49,978 nucleotides of DNA from Streptococcus infantis SK970 (lineage in GTDB: Bacteria; Bacillota; Bacilli; Lactobacillales; Streptococcaceae), in assembly GCA_000223255.2 (NCBI GenBank), contig AFUT01000006.1, forward strand, positions 1 to 49,978. Direction: 5' to 3'. Below the pieces are notes generated by a model that saw only the letters and a program-made list of their open reading frames with translations, had not been told where the DNA came from and ran no database searches. Below are positions 28,100 to 40,004 of this stretch, in pieces; within the stretch, counting starts at the first letter, position 1, and the number at the start of each line of letters is the position of its first letter. A program made the translations under genes and the position numbers.

Positions 28100-29299
28100 T
28101 TATTCAGTTTTTAAGTCCTGATTTAATAGCTTGCCCATCCTTTTTAGACTGATTATTAATATAGGATAAATTAAAAGTAAGATAAGGCCTAGAACTAAAA
28201 AGACAGCAACAAGACCCCAACGATCAATCAACCAACCTGTCAATGGGAAAATGACAATCATCGATAAACTAAAGAGCATAGAATTGATACTAAGCATAGT
28301 TGCTCTTACACTGGACGGTAAATAGCCTTGTAAGTCATTGAAATAGATCGGCTGATAAACTGCATAAAGTGTATCAGTTAAAAGATATACAAGAAGAAAA
28401 GCAAAGGGGGTTCCTGAAAACACCAACAACAAGGCCAAGCCCGTTAGTGCAACAAGAGTCGGAAAAACTCGATTGCTATTCCATTTTTTACCGATTTGAC
28501 TAGCTACATAAACTGCTATAAGATTTAAGCCACTACCAATCAGCATGACCAGTGAAACCTGCCATCCTGCTAAGTCACTTATTTTCTGCTGATAGTAAAA
28601 GTAAAACATGCACATGAGTGTTCCGACTAGCTGATAAGTCATCATCCAATAAAAGAGTACTGGCTTTTCATGCCATTCTTTTCGAACTTGCAGGACAATC
28701 GTTTTAAAGGTTAAGACTTCATTTTTTTCTCTCTTAGCCATTGGTTCTTTCATCAAATAAATCAAGATTATAGAAAGAAAAGATAATCCAATAGCAATTA
28801 GATAGGTCCAATCCAAGGCTCCGTGAATAAAGAATCCTGCCACAACTGTACCTAGGGTTCGAGTCACTTCTGCCACACCAGACAAAAAGCTAGAAATCTG
28901 AAGATATCGGTCCTTTTGACCCGCTTCTACCGCAGAATCATATAAGCAAGCGGTGCTGGTTCCCGAGTCAAAATTGTAAGACCAAGCACTGATCATCATG
29001 GCAAGAGCATAGATCCAAAAATTCCCCTGACCAAGTAAAATCAAGATAGAAGACACAATACTGGCCAAGCGAGCCAAATAGAGATTAGTCTTGTAGCTGA
29101 ATCGATCGGCCAACATACCAGATGGGATTTCACACAAGAGACTTGTCCCATGAAAAATACTCTCTAATAGACCAATTTGAAGTAAGGAAAGACCATTTTG
29201 AATGAAAAATAAAATCCAAAAACTGGTGATTCCAAAATAAGAAGTGAATTCCAGTCCGACTAGGAGTGGAATGTTGCGTTTGTAAGTTCTTTTAAACAT
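28100..29299 (-). CDS. MFS transporter
   Basis: A 399-aa major facilitator protein with about 12 hydrophobic helices. The loop 2-3 motif appears as GMLADRFSYKT (about 62-72), and a second-half equivalent is seen near GWLIDRWG (about 358-365). The central loop is basic (KEPMAKREKNE, about 190). There is no substrate signature; close relatives are annotated as putative drug or metabolite exporters. A promoter-like TATTAT lies just upstream, and no operon partner is evident. Confidence 0.88.
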   Translation of the reverse strand: MFKRTYKRNIPLLVGLEFTSYFGITSFWILFFIQNGLSLLQIGLLESIFHGTSLLCEIPSGMLADRFSYKTNLYLARLASIVSSILILLGQGNFWIYALAMMISAWSYNFDSGTSTACLYDSAVEAGQKDRYLQISSFLSGVAEVTRTLGTVVAGFFIHGALDWTYLIAIGLSFLSIILIYLMKEPMAKREKNEVLTFKTIVLQVRKEWHEKPVLFYWMMTYQLVGTLMCMFYFYYQQKISDLAGWQVSLVMLIGSGLNLIAVYVASQIGKKWNSNRVFPTLVALTGLALLLVFSGTPFAFLLVYLLTDTLYAVYQPIYFNDLQGYLPSSVRATMLSINSMLFSLSMIVIFPLTGWLIDRWGLVAVFLVLGLILLLIYPILIISLKRMGKLLNQDLKTE

Positions 29300-29392
29300 T
29301 GTTTTCTCTCTTTCAATATATAATATGAGTTTTTCTAAAAGACTTACTGAGAGTTGCCTACATTTTCTCTACCTCTTTCATTTAAAGTGAGA

Positions 29393-29563
29393 GTGGGACA
29401 GAAATCGGTAATTCGTTAGAATTCGATTTCGTCGTCCCACCTCCGCACAGTTGAGTAGGGCTGTAAAAGCTGATGAATTCAGCGTGGTATAGCCCACTCA
29501 ACCACTGCGTCTTGCTCGATAATCCAAAGACAATTTAGAGGCTAGGACTTTTGTCCCAGCCTC
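29393..29563. repeat. Three-hairpin intergenic repeat unit
   Basis: A compact array of inverted repeats between the MFS gene and asnS. Hairpin 1 (29393-29440) has GTGGGAC / GTCCCAC ends with further inner pairing through GAAATCG / CGATTTC. Hairpin 2 (29450-29502) has GTTGAGT / ACTCAAC and GGGCT / AGCCC arms, with GCTGA / TCAGC inside. Hairpin 3 (29538-29563) has GAGGCTAGGAC / GTCCCAGCCTC around TTTT. I recall near-identical units between genes in other mitis-group genomes. It fills the 270-base gap and hairpin 3 could terminate asnS. Confidence 0.7.
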
Positions 29564-29570
29564 ATAGCTA

Positions 29571-30914
29571 TTAAGGTTTGATACGGTGCAACATACGTGG
29601 GAATGGAATAGCTTCACGGATGTGTTTAGTGCCAGCTGCGAAGGTAACCATACGCTCGATACCGATACCAAATCCACCGTGTGGTACTGTACCATATTTA
29701 CGAAGGTCAAGGTAGAATTCGTATTCTGTACGATCCATACCAAGTGATTCCATTTTCGCAACAAGTGCATCGTAGTCTTCCTCACGCATGGAACCACCGA
29801 TGATTTCTCCGTAACCTTCTGGTGCAAGCAAGTCCGCACAAAGAACGCGGTCTGGATTACCAGGAACTGGTTTCATGTAGAAGGCCTTGATGTCTGCTGG
29901 ATAGTTGATTACGAAGGTTGGTACTCCAAAGTGGTTTGAAATCCAAGTTTCGTGTGGTGAACCAAAGTCATCACCATGTTCCAAATGCTCGTAATCTGCA
30001 TCCTCATCATTTTCATGCTCTTGCAAGAGATCAATCGCTTCATCATAAGTGATGCGTTTGAATGGCTCTGCAATGTAGCGTTTCAAGAGTTCTGTATCAC
30101 GTTTCAATGTTTCCAAGGCTTGTGGAGCACGGTCAAGAACACCTTGAAGCAAAGCTTTGACATAAGCTTCTTGCAAGTCAAGTGATTCATCGTGTGTCAA
30201 GTATGAGTACTCCGCATCCATCATCCAGAACTCAGTCAAGTGACGGCGAGTTTTTGATTTTTCAGCACGGAATACTGGACCAAAGTCAAAGACGCGGCCA
30301 AGAGCCATGGCACCAGCTTCCAGATAAAGTTGACCTGATTGGCTCAAGTAAGCTGGTGTTCCAAAGTAGTCCGTTTCAAACAATTCAGTTGAATCTTCCG
30401 CTGCATTTCCTGAAAGAATTGGGCTATCAAACTTCATGAAGCCATTTTTATCAAAGAACTCATAAGTTGCATAGATGATAGCATTACGGATTTGCATGAC
30501 AGCAACTTGTTTGCGTGAACGCAACCACAAGTGGCGGTTATCCATCAAGAAGTCTGTCCCGTGTTCTTTAGGAGTGATTGGATAATCTTGAGATTCACCG
30601 ATCACTTCGATGTCTGTAATATCCAATTCGTACCCAAATTTTGAGCGTTCGTCTTCTTTGACAATACCTGTCACAAACACTGATGTTTCTTGGCTAAGAC
30701 GTTTGATGGTGTCAAATTTTTCAAGCCCCACTTCTTCTCCAAATTTTTCGATAAAGTTTGGTTTGAAAGCTACACCTTGGAAAAAGGCTGTTCCATCACG
30801 CAATTGCAAGAAGGCAATTTTCCCTTTTCCTGACTTGTTAGCAACCCAAGCACCGATAGTCACTTCTTGACCAACGTAGTCTTTTACTTCGATAATTGTT
30901 ACACGTTTTGTCAT
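29571..30914 (-). CDS. asnS: Asparaginyl-tRNA synthetase
   Basis: Class II synthetase charging tRNA-Asn. The protein is 447 aa from ATG 30914 (MTKRVTII); an adjacent ATG at 30917 is equally close to the AAAGGAAG site. The OB-fold anticodon domain covers about residues 10-110. Motif 2 is in [15 protein letters not shown] (about 215-229) and motif 3 is [12 protein letters not shown] (about 410-421). [17 protein letters not shown] precedes motif 1. No T-box leader was seen upstream; the promoter has an extended -10 (TGGTACAAT at about 30969). Confidence 0.97.
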   Translation of the reverse strand: MTKRVTIIEVKDYVGQEVTIGAWVANKSGKGKIAFLQLRDGTAFFQGVAFKPNFIEKFGEEVGLEKFDTIKRLSQETSVFVTGIVKEDERSKFGYELDITDIEVIGESQDYPITPKEHGTDFLMDNRHLWLRSRKQVAVMQIRNAIIYATYEFFDKNGFMKFDSPILSGNAAEDSTELFETDYFGTPAYLSQSGQLYLEAGAMALGRVFDFGPVFRAEKSKTRRHLTEFWMMDAEYSYLTHDESLDLQEAYVKALLQGVLDRAPQALETLKRDTELLKRYIAEPFKRITYDEAIDLLQEHENDEDADYEHLEHGDDFGSPHETWISNHFGVPTFVINYPADIKAFYMKPVPGNPDRVLCADLLAPEGYGEIIGGSMREEDYDALVAKMESLGMDRTEYEFYLDLRKYGTVPHGGFGIGIERMVTFAAGTKHIREAIPFPRMLHRIKP

Positions 30915-31031
30915 CATTTATCTTCCTTTATTCGTTTAACTTGTCCAAAGACATTATTACCCACTATTGTACCACAAATAATGCCTGATAGCTAGCTAGT
31001 TTGACAGAAATTCATAAGTTTTTAAAAATAA

Positions 31032-31055
31032 AAACCTCCGTTATTAAGACGGAGG
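31032..31055 (-). terminator. Terminator after the aminotransferase gene
   Basis: AACCTCCGT and ACGGAGGTT, 9-bp stem with a 6-base loop, followed on the minus strand by TTTTTATTTTT. Confidence 0.88.
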
Positions 31056-31064
31056 TTAAGCTTC

Positions 31065-32243
31065 TTATTTTTCCATAAATTGGTGCAAGCGACGAATAGC
31101 TTCTTTGAGTGTATCTAGGTCTGTCGCATAGCTGAGACGGACATTCTCTGGTGCTCCAAATCCTGCTCCTGTAATCAGGGCCAGACCCACTTCCTCAAGA
31201 ATAACCGTTGTAAATGCTGTTACATCTGTATAGCCTTTCATCTCCATAGCTTTTTTAACATTTGGGAAGAGGTAGAAAGCTCCTTGCGGTTTGACTACTT
31301 CAAAGCCAGGGACTTGACACAAGAGTGGATAAATGGTATTGAGACGTTCCTCGAAAGCCTGACGCATGGTTTCTACAGAGTCTTGTGGACCAGTTAAGGC
31401 CTCGATTGTTGCGTATTGTGAAACAGCAGTTAGGTTAGAAGTTGTTTGACCAGTCAATTTGCTCATAGCAGCAATAATTTCTGGATCACCTACTGCATAA
31501 CCAACACGCCATCCTGTCATAGCGTAGGCCTTAGACACTCCATTGATGACAATAGTTTGTTTGCGAATAGCTTCTGACAGACTAGAGATTGGAACAAATT
31601 CATGACCGTTATAGACCAAACGACCATAAATATCATCGGCCAGGATAAGAATATCATGCTCAACTGCCCAATTTCCAATGGCCAAGAGTTCCTCACGAGA
31701 GTATATCATGCCGGTAGGATTAGATGGTGAGTTAAGAACCAAGACTTTGGTCTTACCTGTGCGAGCTGCTTCTAATTGCTCCACAGTTACTTTAAAGTGA
31801 TTGTCTTCCTTGGCTTGGACAAAGATTGGAAGGCCTTCTGCCATCTTAACCTGATCTCCATAGCTGACCCAGTAAGGAGTAGGAATGATTACCTCATCAC
31901 CTGGATTAATCACAGCCATAAAGAAAGTATAGAGTGAGAACTTGGCACCAGTCGCAAAAGTCACCTCGTTAGCTGCTACAGAATACCCATAATATCTTTC
32001 GAAATAGGTATTGACTGCTGCTTTTAACTCAGGCAAACCTGAAGCTACCGTATAGAAAGACGCGCGACCATCTCGAATGGCTGTAACCGCAGCATCCTGA
32101 ATATTTTCAGGAGTATGAAAATCGGGCTGACCTAAAGTCAAGAAAAGAACGTCTTTTCCTTCAGCCTTTAACTTCTTTGCTCTTGCATCACTAGCCAGAG
32201 TAACGCTTTCTTCCATCTCTAAGACACGTTTGGATAATTTCAT
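31065..32243 (-). CDS. PLP-dependent aspartate/aromatic aminotransferase
   Basis: A 392-aa class I/II aminotransferase. The PLP lysine is in GVSKAYAMTGWRVGY (about 235-249), with NSPSNPTGMIYS (about 166-177), DDIYGRLVY (about 199-207) and the C-terminal Arg in NVRLSYATD. Family Igamma members, often called AspC or AspB, make aspartate from oxaloacetate. The start overlaps the end of the DUF5590 gene by 4 bases, an arrangement also seen in Bacillus (ypmB-aspB), and asnS follows downstream as ypmB-aspB-asnS does there. Confidence 0.93.
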   Translation of the reverse strand: MKLSKRVLEMEESVTLASDARAKKLKAEGKDVLFLTLGQPDFHTPENIQDAAVTAIRDGRASFYTVASGLPELKAAVNTYFERYYGYSVAANEVTFATGAKFSLYTFFMAVINPGDEVIIPTPYWVSYGDQVKMAEGLPIFVQAKEDNHFKVTVEQLEAARTGKTKVLVLNSPSNPTGMIYSREELLAIGNWAVEHDILILADDIYGRLVYNGHEFVPISSLSEAIRKQTIVINGVSKAYAMTGWRVGYAVGDPEIIAAMSKLTGQTTSNLTAVSQYATIEALTGPQDSVETMRQAFEERLNTIYPLLCQVPGFEVVKPQGAFYLFPNVKKAMEMKGYTDVTAFTTVILEEVGLALITGAGFGAPENVRLSYATDLDTLKEAIRRLHQFMEK

Positions 32244-32726
32244 TGTTTCTCCTTTTCGACTAAGGCGCCAGATTCAAAATCTACCAGATAATAGTCTCCT
32301 CCGGACTTGATTTCCCAGACAGGCTTTTCAGCGTACCGTCCGAAAGTAATCTTGTCGATCTCAGTTGCTCCTTTTTCTCTGACAACTGCTTCTGCTTTTT
32401 CTTGAGAAGTCCCATTTTCTAGTTGATATACGTAAATATTGTTACTACTTTTCTCTATTAAGACAGCAACAGGTTTCTGGTTCTTATCTTGACCAAGAAC
32501 ACTATAATAGCTTTCTAAACCATTGAAGATATCAACCTGGCTAACTGTTTCTAGATTTGCATACTGCTTAGCTAGCTTCTCTCCTTCAACCTTTGCAGTT
32601 TGATAAGGCTTCATGCTGAGCCATACCAAGTAGAGAAAGGAAGAAGTGATGACTAGAGTTAACAAAGTTATACCAATAATGTACTGAAATAATAGGGAAT
32701 TTTTTCTTTTTCTGTCTCTTTTTCAC
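32240..32726 (-). pseudogene. DUF5590 (YpmB-like) membrane-anchored protein, 5' end disrupted
   Basis: One N-terminal transmembrane helix (IGITLLTLVITSSFLYLVW) is followed by an extracytoplasmic alpha/beta domain (VSQVDIFNGLESYYSVLG, then IYVYQLENG and the second, PepSY-like half ending LVDFESGALV). In frame, the helix is preceded by QY and NSLLF but then by a stop with no ATG; only a TTG at 32665 is in frame. A GTG at 32726 begins a basic start (KKRQKK) in another frame, and A runs lie between (32695-32700 and neighbours). With two added bases or one removed, the GTG would give about 162 aa, the expected length. Operon with the aminotransferase. Confidence 0.65.
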
Positions 32727-32909
32727 TCGTCTATTTTACCATCTATCCTAGTGAATTACAAGTGAAGTTAGGGGAGGAATCTGGATTTTCAATACGTTTT
32801 TTAGGATATCATTACATAACTTCAAGCCGTGTTTTTATAGACTTTTCTACGGTCTTCATTTTTAATTAAAAACTTAGATTCTATTGATTTTATTTTCTGA
32901 GCATATCCC

Positions 32910-32949
32910 TTGCAAATGATTTTATTCTGTTGTAACATATATTGTAACA
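32910..32949 (+). promoter_or_regulatory. Promoter and direct-repeat operator of the FMN reductase gene
   Basis: -35 TTGCAA (32910-32915), 17-base spacer, -10 TAACAT (32933-32938). The octamer TTGTAACA occurs twice, at 32930-32937 and 32942-32949, 12 bases apart; the first copy covers the -10 and the second lies at the likely start site. A repressor binding both would block transcription. The regulator is not encoded nearby. Confidence 0.6.
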
Positions 32950-32995
32950 ACAGAGTGGTTCTGATTAAAAGATTAAAATTAAAAGGAGACTCCCT

Positions 32996-33543
32996 ATGTC
33001 TAAAAAAGTATTGTTTATCGTTGGTTCACTTCGTGAAGGTTCATTCAACCACCAAATGGCACTAGAAGCTGAAAAGGCACTTGCTGGCAAAGCCGAGGTA
33101 AGTTACCTTGACTACTCAGCCATTCCTCTCTTTAGCCAAGACCTTGAAGTTCCTACACTTCCAGCTGTTACAGCGGCTCGCGAAGCTGTTCAAGCTGCTG
33201 ATGCTATCTGGATCTTCTCTCCAGTCTACAATTTCTCAATTCCAGGGACTGTGAAAAACTTACTTGACTGGCTTTCACGCGCCATTGACTTGTCTGACAC
33301 TCGTGGAGCATCTGCTCTTCAAGATAAGATTGTTACAGTATCATCTGTAGCAAATGCAGGACACGATCAACTCTTTGCAATTTACAAAGACCTCTTGCCA
33401 TTTATCCGTACACAGGTTGTTGGTGATTTTACCGCAGCCCGTGTTAATGATTCTGCCTGGGCAGATGGTCAATTAGTCCTTGAAGATAGCGTCGCTACTT
33501 CTCTAGAAAACAAGCTAAAGATTTACTTCAAGCTATTCAATAA
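32996..33543 (+). pseudogene. NADPH-dependent FMN reductase, C-terminal frameshift
   Basis: Flavodoxin-fold reductase (azoreductase/quinone reductase type). Residues 1-30 hold [14 protein letters not shown] (phosphate loop), then [23 protein letters not shown] (flavin site) split across about 77-99. After NKL the frame changes: as read it runs to 33637 through the terminator, giving 213 aa with a lysine-rich non-family tail. One extra A in the run at 33517-33519 gives KDLLQAIQ and a stop at 33541, a normal 182-aa protein. The stop then sits just before the hairpin. AAGGAG precedes the ATG. Shared operator at 32930-32949 suggests induction by a stress or small molecule. Confidence 0.82.
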
Positions 33544-33558
33544 TTGCAACAAAAAGAA

Positions 33559-33592
33559 AAAGATAGTAGAAAAGAAATTTCTACTATCTTTT
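33559..33592. terminator. Bidirectional terminator between FMN reductase and the ligase gene
   Basis: AAGATAGTAGAAA and TTTCTACTATCTT form a 13-bp stem around a 4-6-base loop, with A4 on the left and T6 on the right. Confidence 0.9.
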
Positions 33593-33595
33593 TTG

Positions 33596-34786
33596 TTAAT
33601 CAACAAGTTCTGCAATCATACTATGTTTGAGTGGTAAACTACACATCACTAGAAGGAAGATAAAAGATGATTGAATCCAGAAGAGGGCCAAATCAAAAAT
33701 TCCATGCACTGCAACCACTGTTAAAAATGAAAGATAGAGTCCAAGAATCGGTCGTTTACTTGGTACTTGACTCATATCAATTAATTTTCGGATTGGGTCA
33801 GAAGAGGCGATTCCTAACAAGACAGTCCCTACTACACCGTAACTCAATATCGTATCAATATAGATACTGTGGGCGTGTTCATGATAAGGTGCAAAAATAC
33901 GAGGATAAGCATGCATGTATGTTAGTGGACCTTCTCCCCAGAAAGGGTTTTGTTTGAATAAGGACATACCTGCATTCCAGATAGACACTCGTTCTTCCAT
34001 AGATGAATCAAGGGTTCCCATTCGCACTCCTAAATCACTGGAGAAGAGAAAGGCTAAACCAATACCAAAGACTGCAATACTTAGCCAGAATGCACGCCAG
34101 TTTTTAATGGTTGTGAACAGATAAATAATCGCACCAAAGATAATAGCTGGAAAGGCCGTTCTATTTTGAGTAAAGTTGAGCCCAAATAAGTTAGCAAAAA
34201 TTGCAATCATTGAGAAAATTTTCAACCATCTTAATCTAGTCGTACTTATCAGATAAAAACCAATCATGATACAGAAGCAACAGATAATTCCATAATAATT
34301 AGGATTAAAGAAGGCTACTTCTGCTCGGTTCTGGTGCCAAACCTGCATCTTCGGTGATAAGAAAGTATAATCAAATTTCTTAACAATTTGAAAATGCTCC
34401 AGAGCTGCGAAAACTGAGGCTAACACACTAAGCGATAAAATCCCTTGTAATACTAATCTAAAAAATTTAGGGGTTAGATGCGCCTGGTAATAGTAAAAGA
34501 AAATCGCAAAGAGGAACATTCCTAAAGTAGCAACCATCCCCATGACATTTTGTGCTAGAAGAGAGATGGCACCGCTATAGCCAATAAACAACAGTAGAAT
34601 GGCATGGTTAGAGAGTCGTTTTAGAATCCCCTTCATTTCACCTGTATATATAAGACCTATTAAATAAGCGATAAAAATAATGATGAAAATATAAAAAGGC
34701 AAGAAAATACTTAGAATTACAGCTAGCAAGACTAGTTCTCGCTTAGAGAAGCCTTTCAATTTTTCAATGATACCTATTGATTTCAC
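33596..34786 (-). CDS. O-antigen ligase family protein, probable teichoic acid ligase TacL
   Basis: A 396-aa integral membrane protein with about 11 hydrophobic helices. The long extracytoplasmic loop near residues 255-320 carries the family hallmarks: [15 protein letters not shown] and [16 protein letters not shown] with the conserved His pair, typical of Wzy_C/WaaL ligases. It starts with GTG at 34786 (AAGGA 7 bases upstream). In pneumococcus a protein of this type, RafX/TacL, attaches teichoic acid chains to the glycolipid anchor, and its gene lies beside the raf cluster near birA. Here it faces birA directly, which supports the assignment. The function is inferred. Confidence 0.78.
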   Translation of the reverse strand: MKSIGIIEKLKGFSKRELVLLAVILSIFLPFYIFIIIFIAYLIGLIYTGEMKGILKRLSNHAILLLFIGYSGAISLLAQNVMGMVATLGMFLFAIFFYYYQAHLTPKFFRLVLQGILSLSVLASVFAALEHFQIVKKFDYTFLSPKMQVWHQNRAEVAFFNPNYYGIICCFCIMIGFYLISTTRLRWLKIFSMIAIFANLFGLNFTQNRTAFPAIIFGAIIYLFTTIKNWRAFWLSIAVFGIGLAFLFSSDLGVRMGTLDSSMEERVSIWNAGMSLFKQNPFWGEGPLTYMHAYPRIFAPYHEHAHSIYIDTILSYGVVGTVLLGIASSDPIRKLIDMSQVPSKRPILGLYLSFLTVVAVHGIFDLALFWIQSSFIFLLVMCSLPLKHSMIAELVD

Positions 34787-35001
34787 AACAGATCCTTTCT
34801 CTCTGCGTTATAATACACAGATATATAAACTATTAAAACATTTTACCATTTTTCAAAGAATTTGGAAACCACTTTATCCTTCTTATCCTGACTAAAACTT
34901 AGTAAAACTCTATAGGGAACTAGGATTCTTCTTATAAAAAGCAGTCAATCTTTTATAAAAATATGGTACAATTAAATTAATTTTCCAAGAAAGGCTCTAC
35001 C

Positions 35002-35936
35002 ATGAAATCTTACCAAGAAGTCTATAAAATATTAGCTCATGAAACAGATTATGTAAGTGGAGAAAAAATCGCTGATGTATTAAACCTCTCTCGAACTTCT
35101 GTTTGGAAAGCGATTAAGCGTCTCCAACAGGAAGGTTTAGAAATTGACAGCATCAAAAACCGTGGCTACAAACTTCTCCATGGTGACCTTATCTTACCTC
35201 AAGACATCGAAGCCAATAGTCCCATCTCCGTTCAATTTAAACCTATTACCAAATCAACCCAGAGTGATGCCAAGGAAGCTATGGAAGCTGGTGCCAAAGG
35301 AGATACACTCTACCTCTCAACTAGCCAAACGATGGGCCGTGGTCGATTTCAACGTCCCTACTACTCTCCAGACAGGGGGGGAATCTATATGTCTCTCCAC
35401 CTCAAACCCAATCTTTCTTATCTAGATTTACCAGCTTATACACTCTTGACTGCAGCTGCTATTTATAAGGCTGTTAAGAATCTAAGCTTGATTGATTTAG
35501 ATATCAAATGGGTAAATGATTTATACCTAAATCAGAAAAAATAGCCGGTATTCTAACTGAAGCCATCACTTCTGTCGAAACAGGCCTTGTCACAGATGTT
35601 ATTATTGGTGTTGGTATCAACTTTTCTATCGCTGATTTTCCAAAAAACCTACAAGGGAAAGCTGGAAGTCTCTTCTCTCAAAATAGCCCAATCACTCGCA
35701 ACGAGCTGATTGCTGAAATTTGGAAATGTTTCTACGAAACAGATGCCGATGAGCTACTTTATCTCTATAAAAAACGCTCCATCGTTTTAGGCAAAGAAAT
35801 TTCCTTCAAGAAGAATCAAGAAACAATCACTGGAAAAGCATGTGATATCTCTGACCAAGGCAAACTGCAGATAGAATTAGCCACTGGTGAAAAAATCTGG
35901 CTCAACAGTGGTGAGGTTTCGCTTACCAAATGGTAA
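35002..35936 (+). pseudogene. birA: Biotin--protein ligase / biotin repressor BirA, frameshifted
   Basis: Bifunctional: an N-terminal winged helix (SGEKIADVLNLSRTSVWKAI, about 17-36) and the biotin ligase domain. The ligase motifs are QTMGRGRFQRPYYSP (biotinyl-AMP loop, about 112-126), GGIYMSL and DIKWVNDLYL (about 166-175). The frame stops at KK at 35542 after an A6 run (35536-35541). With A7, it continues KIAGILTEAI, VGVGINFS and the C-terminal SH3-like cap to 35936, for 311 aa. As sequenced the ligase lacks its end and would be inactive, which should be lethal because acetyl-CoA carboxylase needs biotin. Extended -10 TGGTACAAT at about 34963-34971. Confidence 0.88.
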
Positions 35937-35955
35937 ATACTCGTCAACAATATAA

Positions 35956-35987
35956 AAAATCGACCTCTCTATTAAGAAGGTCGATTT
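35956..35987. terminator. Bidirectional terminator between birA and ackA
   Basis: AAATCGACCT and AGGTCGATTT pair around an 11-base loop, with A/T tails on either side; serves both converging genes. Confidence 0.85.
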
Positions 35988-35996
35988 TCTTATCGT

Positions 35997-37187
35997 TTAT
36001 TTTTTCAAACGTTCAACATCACGTGCAATAACAAGTTCTTCATCAGTTGGGATGACAAGGACACGAATTTTTGCAGCATCTGTAGAGATGTCTCCAGTTA
36101 CACCAAAAACATTTTTCTCTGGATCTACATCACAACCGAACCAAGAAATACCAGTGATAACTTTTTCACGTACATCAGCTGCATTTTCACCAACACCAGC
36201 CGTAAAGATGATAGCATCCGCTCCGTTTAGGACTGCCAAGTATTGTCCAATATATTTTTGGATACGGTCAACGTACATTTCAAGAGCCAAGGTTGCATCA
36301 GGATCACCAGCTTCAACGCCAGCTTCTACATCACGCATATCGCTAGATTTACCAAAAATACCTTGTAAACCTGACTCACGGTTCAATACATTGATCATAT
36401 CTTCTGGTGTGTTAAAATCATTTGTATGTTCCATAAGGTAAGGAATGATAGCTGGATCGATATCACCAGTACGTGTACCCATCATCACACCTGCAAGTGG
36501 AGTGAATCCCATAGATGTATCAACAGATTTTCCACCCTTAACCGCAGTAATAGAACCACCATTACCGATATGACATGTAATTAATTTTAATTCTTCTAGC
36601 GGACGTCCCAAAAGTTTTGCTGCTTCTTGTGCTACAAATTGGTGACTAGTTCCGTGAGCACCATATTTACGAACTTTGTTTTCTGTGTAATATTTAGTTG
36701 GTAGTGGATAGCGGTAAGCTTTCTCAGGCATAGTTGAGTGGAATGATGTATCAAAAACAGCAACACTAGTTACGTTTGGTAACAGTTCCTTGAAGGCGCG
36801 AATTCCGGCTACGTTAGCTGGAGTATGCAATGGCGCAAGTAGACCTAACTCTTCGATTTGAGCCAAAACATCACCTTCTACCACTACAGAGTCTGTAAAG
36901 ACTTCACCACCAGCAACAACACGGTGTCCAACCCCTGTGATTTCATCGTAAGATTTGATAATATCAAAACGGATTAAGTCATCAAGCAAAATTTTAACAG
37001 CAACAGTATGATTTTCAATATCAGTGATTTCTTTTTCAGCACGACCATCGAATTTAACTGTTGAGATAGAATCCTTCAAACCAATGCGTTCAATTAAACC
37101 TTTAGCAAGAACCTGTTCTTCTGGCATTTGATACAGTTGCCATTTCAAACTTGAGCTACCGGCATTAATTGCAATTGTTTTAGACAT
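35997..37187 (-). CDS. ackA: Acetate kinase
   Basis: Makes ATP from acetyl phosphate, central to streptococcal pyruvate-oxidase/acetate metabolism. It is 396 aa from ATG 37187 ([13 protein letters not shown]), 7 bases after GGGG; the frame extends upstream to 37214. [12 protein letters not shown] (phosphate motif 1), [31 protein letters not shown] and [19 protein letters not shown] are all present, as is the ATP motif FTAGVGENA. It follows the methyltransferase gene, the conserved comG-operon-end pair in pneumococcus. Confidence 0.97.
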   Translation of the reverse strand: MSKTIAINAGSSSLKWQLYQMPEEQVLAKGLIERIGLKDSISTVKFDGRAEKEITDIENHTVAVKILLDDLIRFDIIKSYDEITGVGHRVVAGGEVFTDSVVVEGDVLAQIEELGLLAPLHTPANVAGIRAFKELLPNVTSVAVFDTSFHSTMPEKAYRYPLPTKYYTENKVRKYGAHGTSHQFVAQEAAKLLGRPLEELKLITCHIGNGGSITAVKGGKSVDTSMGFTPLAGVMMGTRTGDIDPAIIPYLMEHTNDFNTPEDMINVLNRESGLQGIFGKSSDMRDVEAGVEAGDPDATLALEMYVDRIQKYIGQYLAVLNGADAIIFTAGVGENAADVREKVITGISWFGCDVDPEKNVFGVTGDISTDAAKIRVLVIPTDEELVIARDVERLKK

Positions 37188-37234
37188 AATTTTCCCCTTT
37201 TTAAGCGTTTTCAACTATTATATCAAAATTTACA

Positions 37235-38187
37235 TTAGATTTCATGTTCTTGACACCAATTTTGAAAATTTTCCTTAAATTCCATCAAAATTTCAGGGGC
37301 ACGAAGACTCGTAAGTGGATAAACAAATGGTTCAATCTCTTCTCCCGTCTTCTTCTGGAGAACAAAGATTGTTTTAGACCGAGCTCCCTGTGCAAAGAGA
37401 TCCTCTGGTAAAGCGATGATTGCTACTAGTTGAGCCTGTTCAGTCAGCCAGGATTTAAAAAGTTCACTCTGAGGACTCGTTAATAAATCTGTCGGAGCTA
37501 GAAAAATCGCATAACCACCTGTCTTAAGATACTTGAGTGATTGTTCCATTAACAGATGATGCGCATAAGTATGTTCATTCTTAGCCGCTACTTGATATCG
37601 TGAGGCTGTCTGATCATCTGGATAGTAACCGACAGGCAGGTCGCTCACAATGATATCACTTTCTTTTAATACTTGCGGACGCACTGCATCTCCTTGGACA
37701 AAGCCCATTTGAAGATCCATTACTTCCGCCATGCTTGCCGCCAAGTCAATCAAGAGGTCATCAAGTTCTATCCCCAGATAATCTACCTTTTTGTTCATGG
37801 ACGTTAAGAAGCTAGCTCCCAGAATTCCCATCCCAGAACCCAACTCTAATAGGCTCATATTTTCAGCAGGAAAAAGTTGCTCTATGATAAAAATCATCAA
37901 GTGACCAACCGCATCCGGTGTGAATTGGTGGTTGGCTTGAAGAGGTTCTGTTTGCGCTGCCTTCATTAGCAAAAATTGATAGGTCCGTAACCACTCCTCT
38001 TTTCGAAGCGCCAAGCGTTTTAAGGCCTGGTTATTTTTTTGACTTGCTCCAGATTGGTTTGACCATCGAGATAGATCCCATTTTGTTCAATCAAGGCATC
38101 ATAAAAGCTTGTCGCCAAATCGTTTTGAATGATTTGGACATTTTCTAATAAATAAGTATATGCTTGTTCAATTTTTTCAAAATTCAT
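37235..38187 (-). pseudogene. Class I SAM-dependent methyltransferase (ackA partner), frameshifted
   Basis: N6-adenine-type class I methyltransferase fold. From 38187 the frame gives MNFEKIEQAYTYLLEN and a helical N-terminal domain and then stops; a T7 run (38034-38040) sits where T8 joins the frame to the main part, LRKEEWLRTYQFLLMK. That main part contains LLELGSGMGILGASF (SAM loop, about 117-131 of the joined protein) and DLPVGYYPDD, in the position of the NPPY motif. Joined length is 317 aa. The gene next to ackA in other streptococci lies at the end of the competence-pilus comG operon. There the substrate is unknown; here no comG genes are in view upstream (pyrG instead). Confidence 0.82.
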
Positions 38188-38249
38188 AATCATATCTTAC
38201 CAAATTCAGAGCTGATTTTCCAGATTTTCATAATACTGAAAACAAATTA

Positions 38250-38279
38250 AAAACCTCTGAGATGACTCTCAAAGGTTTA
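38250..38279 (-). terminator. Terminator after pyrG
   Basis: AAACCTCTGAGA and TCTCAAAGGTTT pair with one mismatch around TGAC; T-rich sequence follows on the minus strand. Confidence 0.8.
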
Positions 38280-38284
38280 TTCTA

Positions 38285-39904
<1,620 letters not shown>

Positions 39905-40004
39905 CTAAAATGCTCAAAGCCTTGTTAACTACATGGGGACATAGGAAACAAGACCTTCATTACTAACTAACATCCAAGATAAAAAATTCCTGGAAAATAA
40001 AAAT

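Noticed and set aside
29498..29839. 113-codon minus-strand frame overlapping the end of asnS
   Set aside because: It is out of frame with asnS and extends into the three-hairpin repeat; asnS is full length in its own frame.
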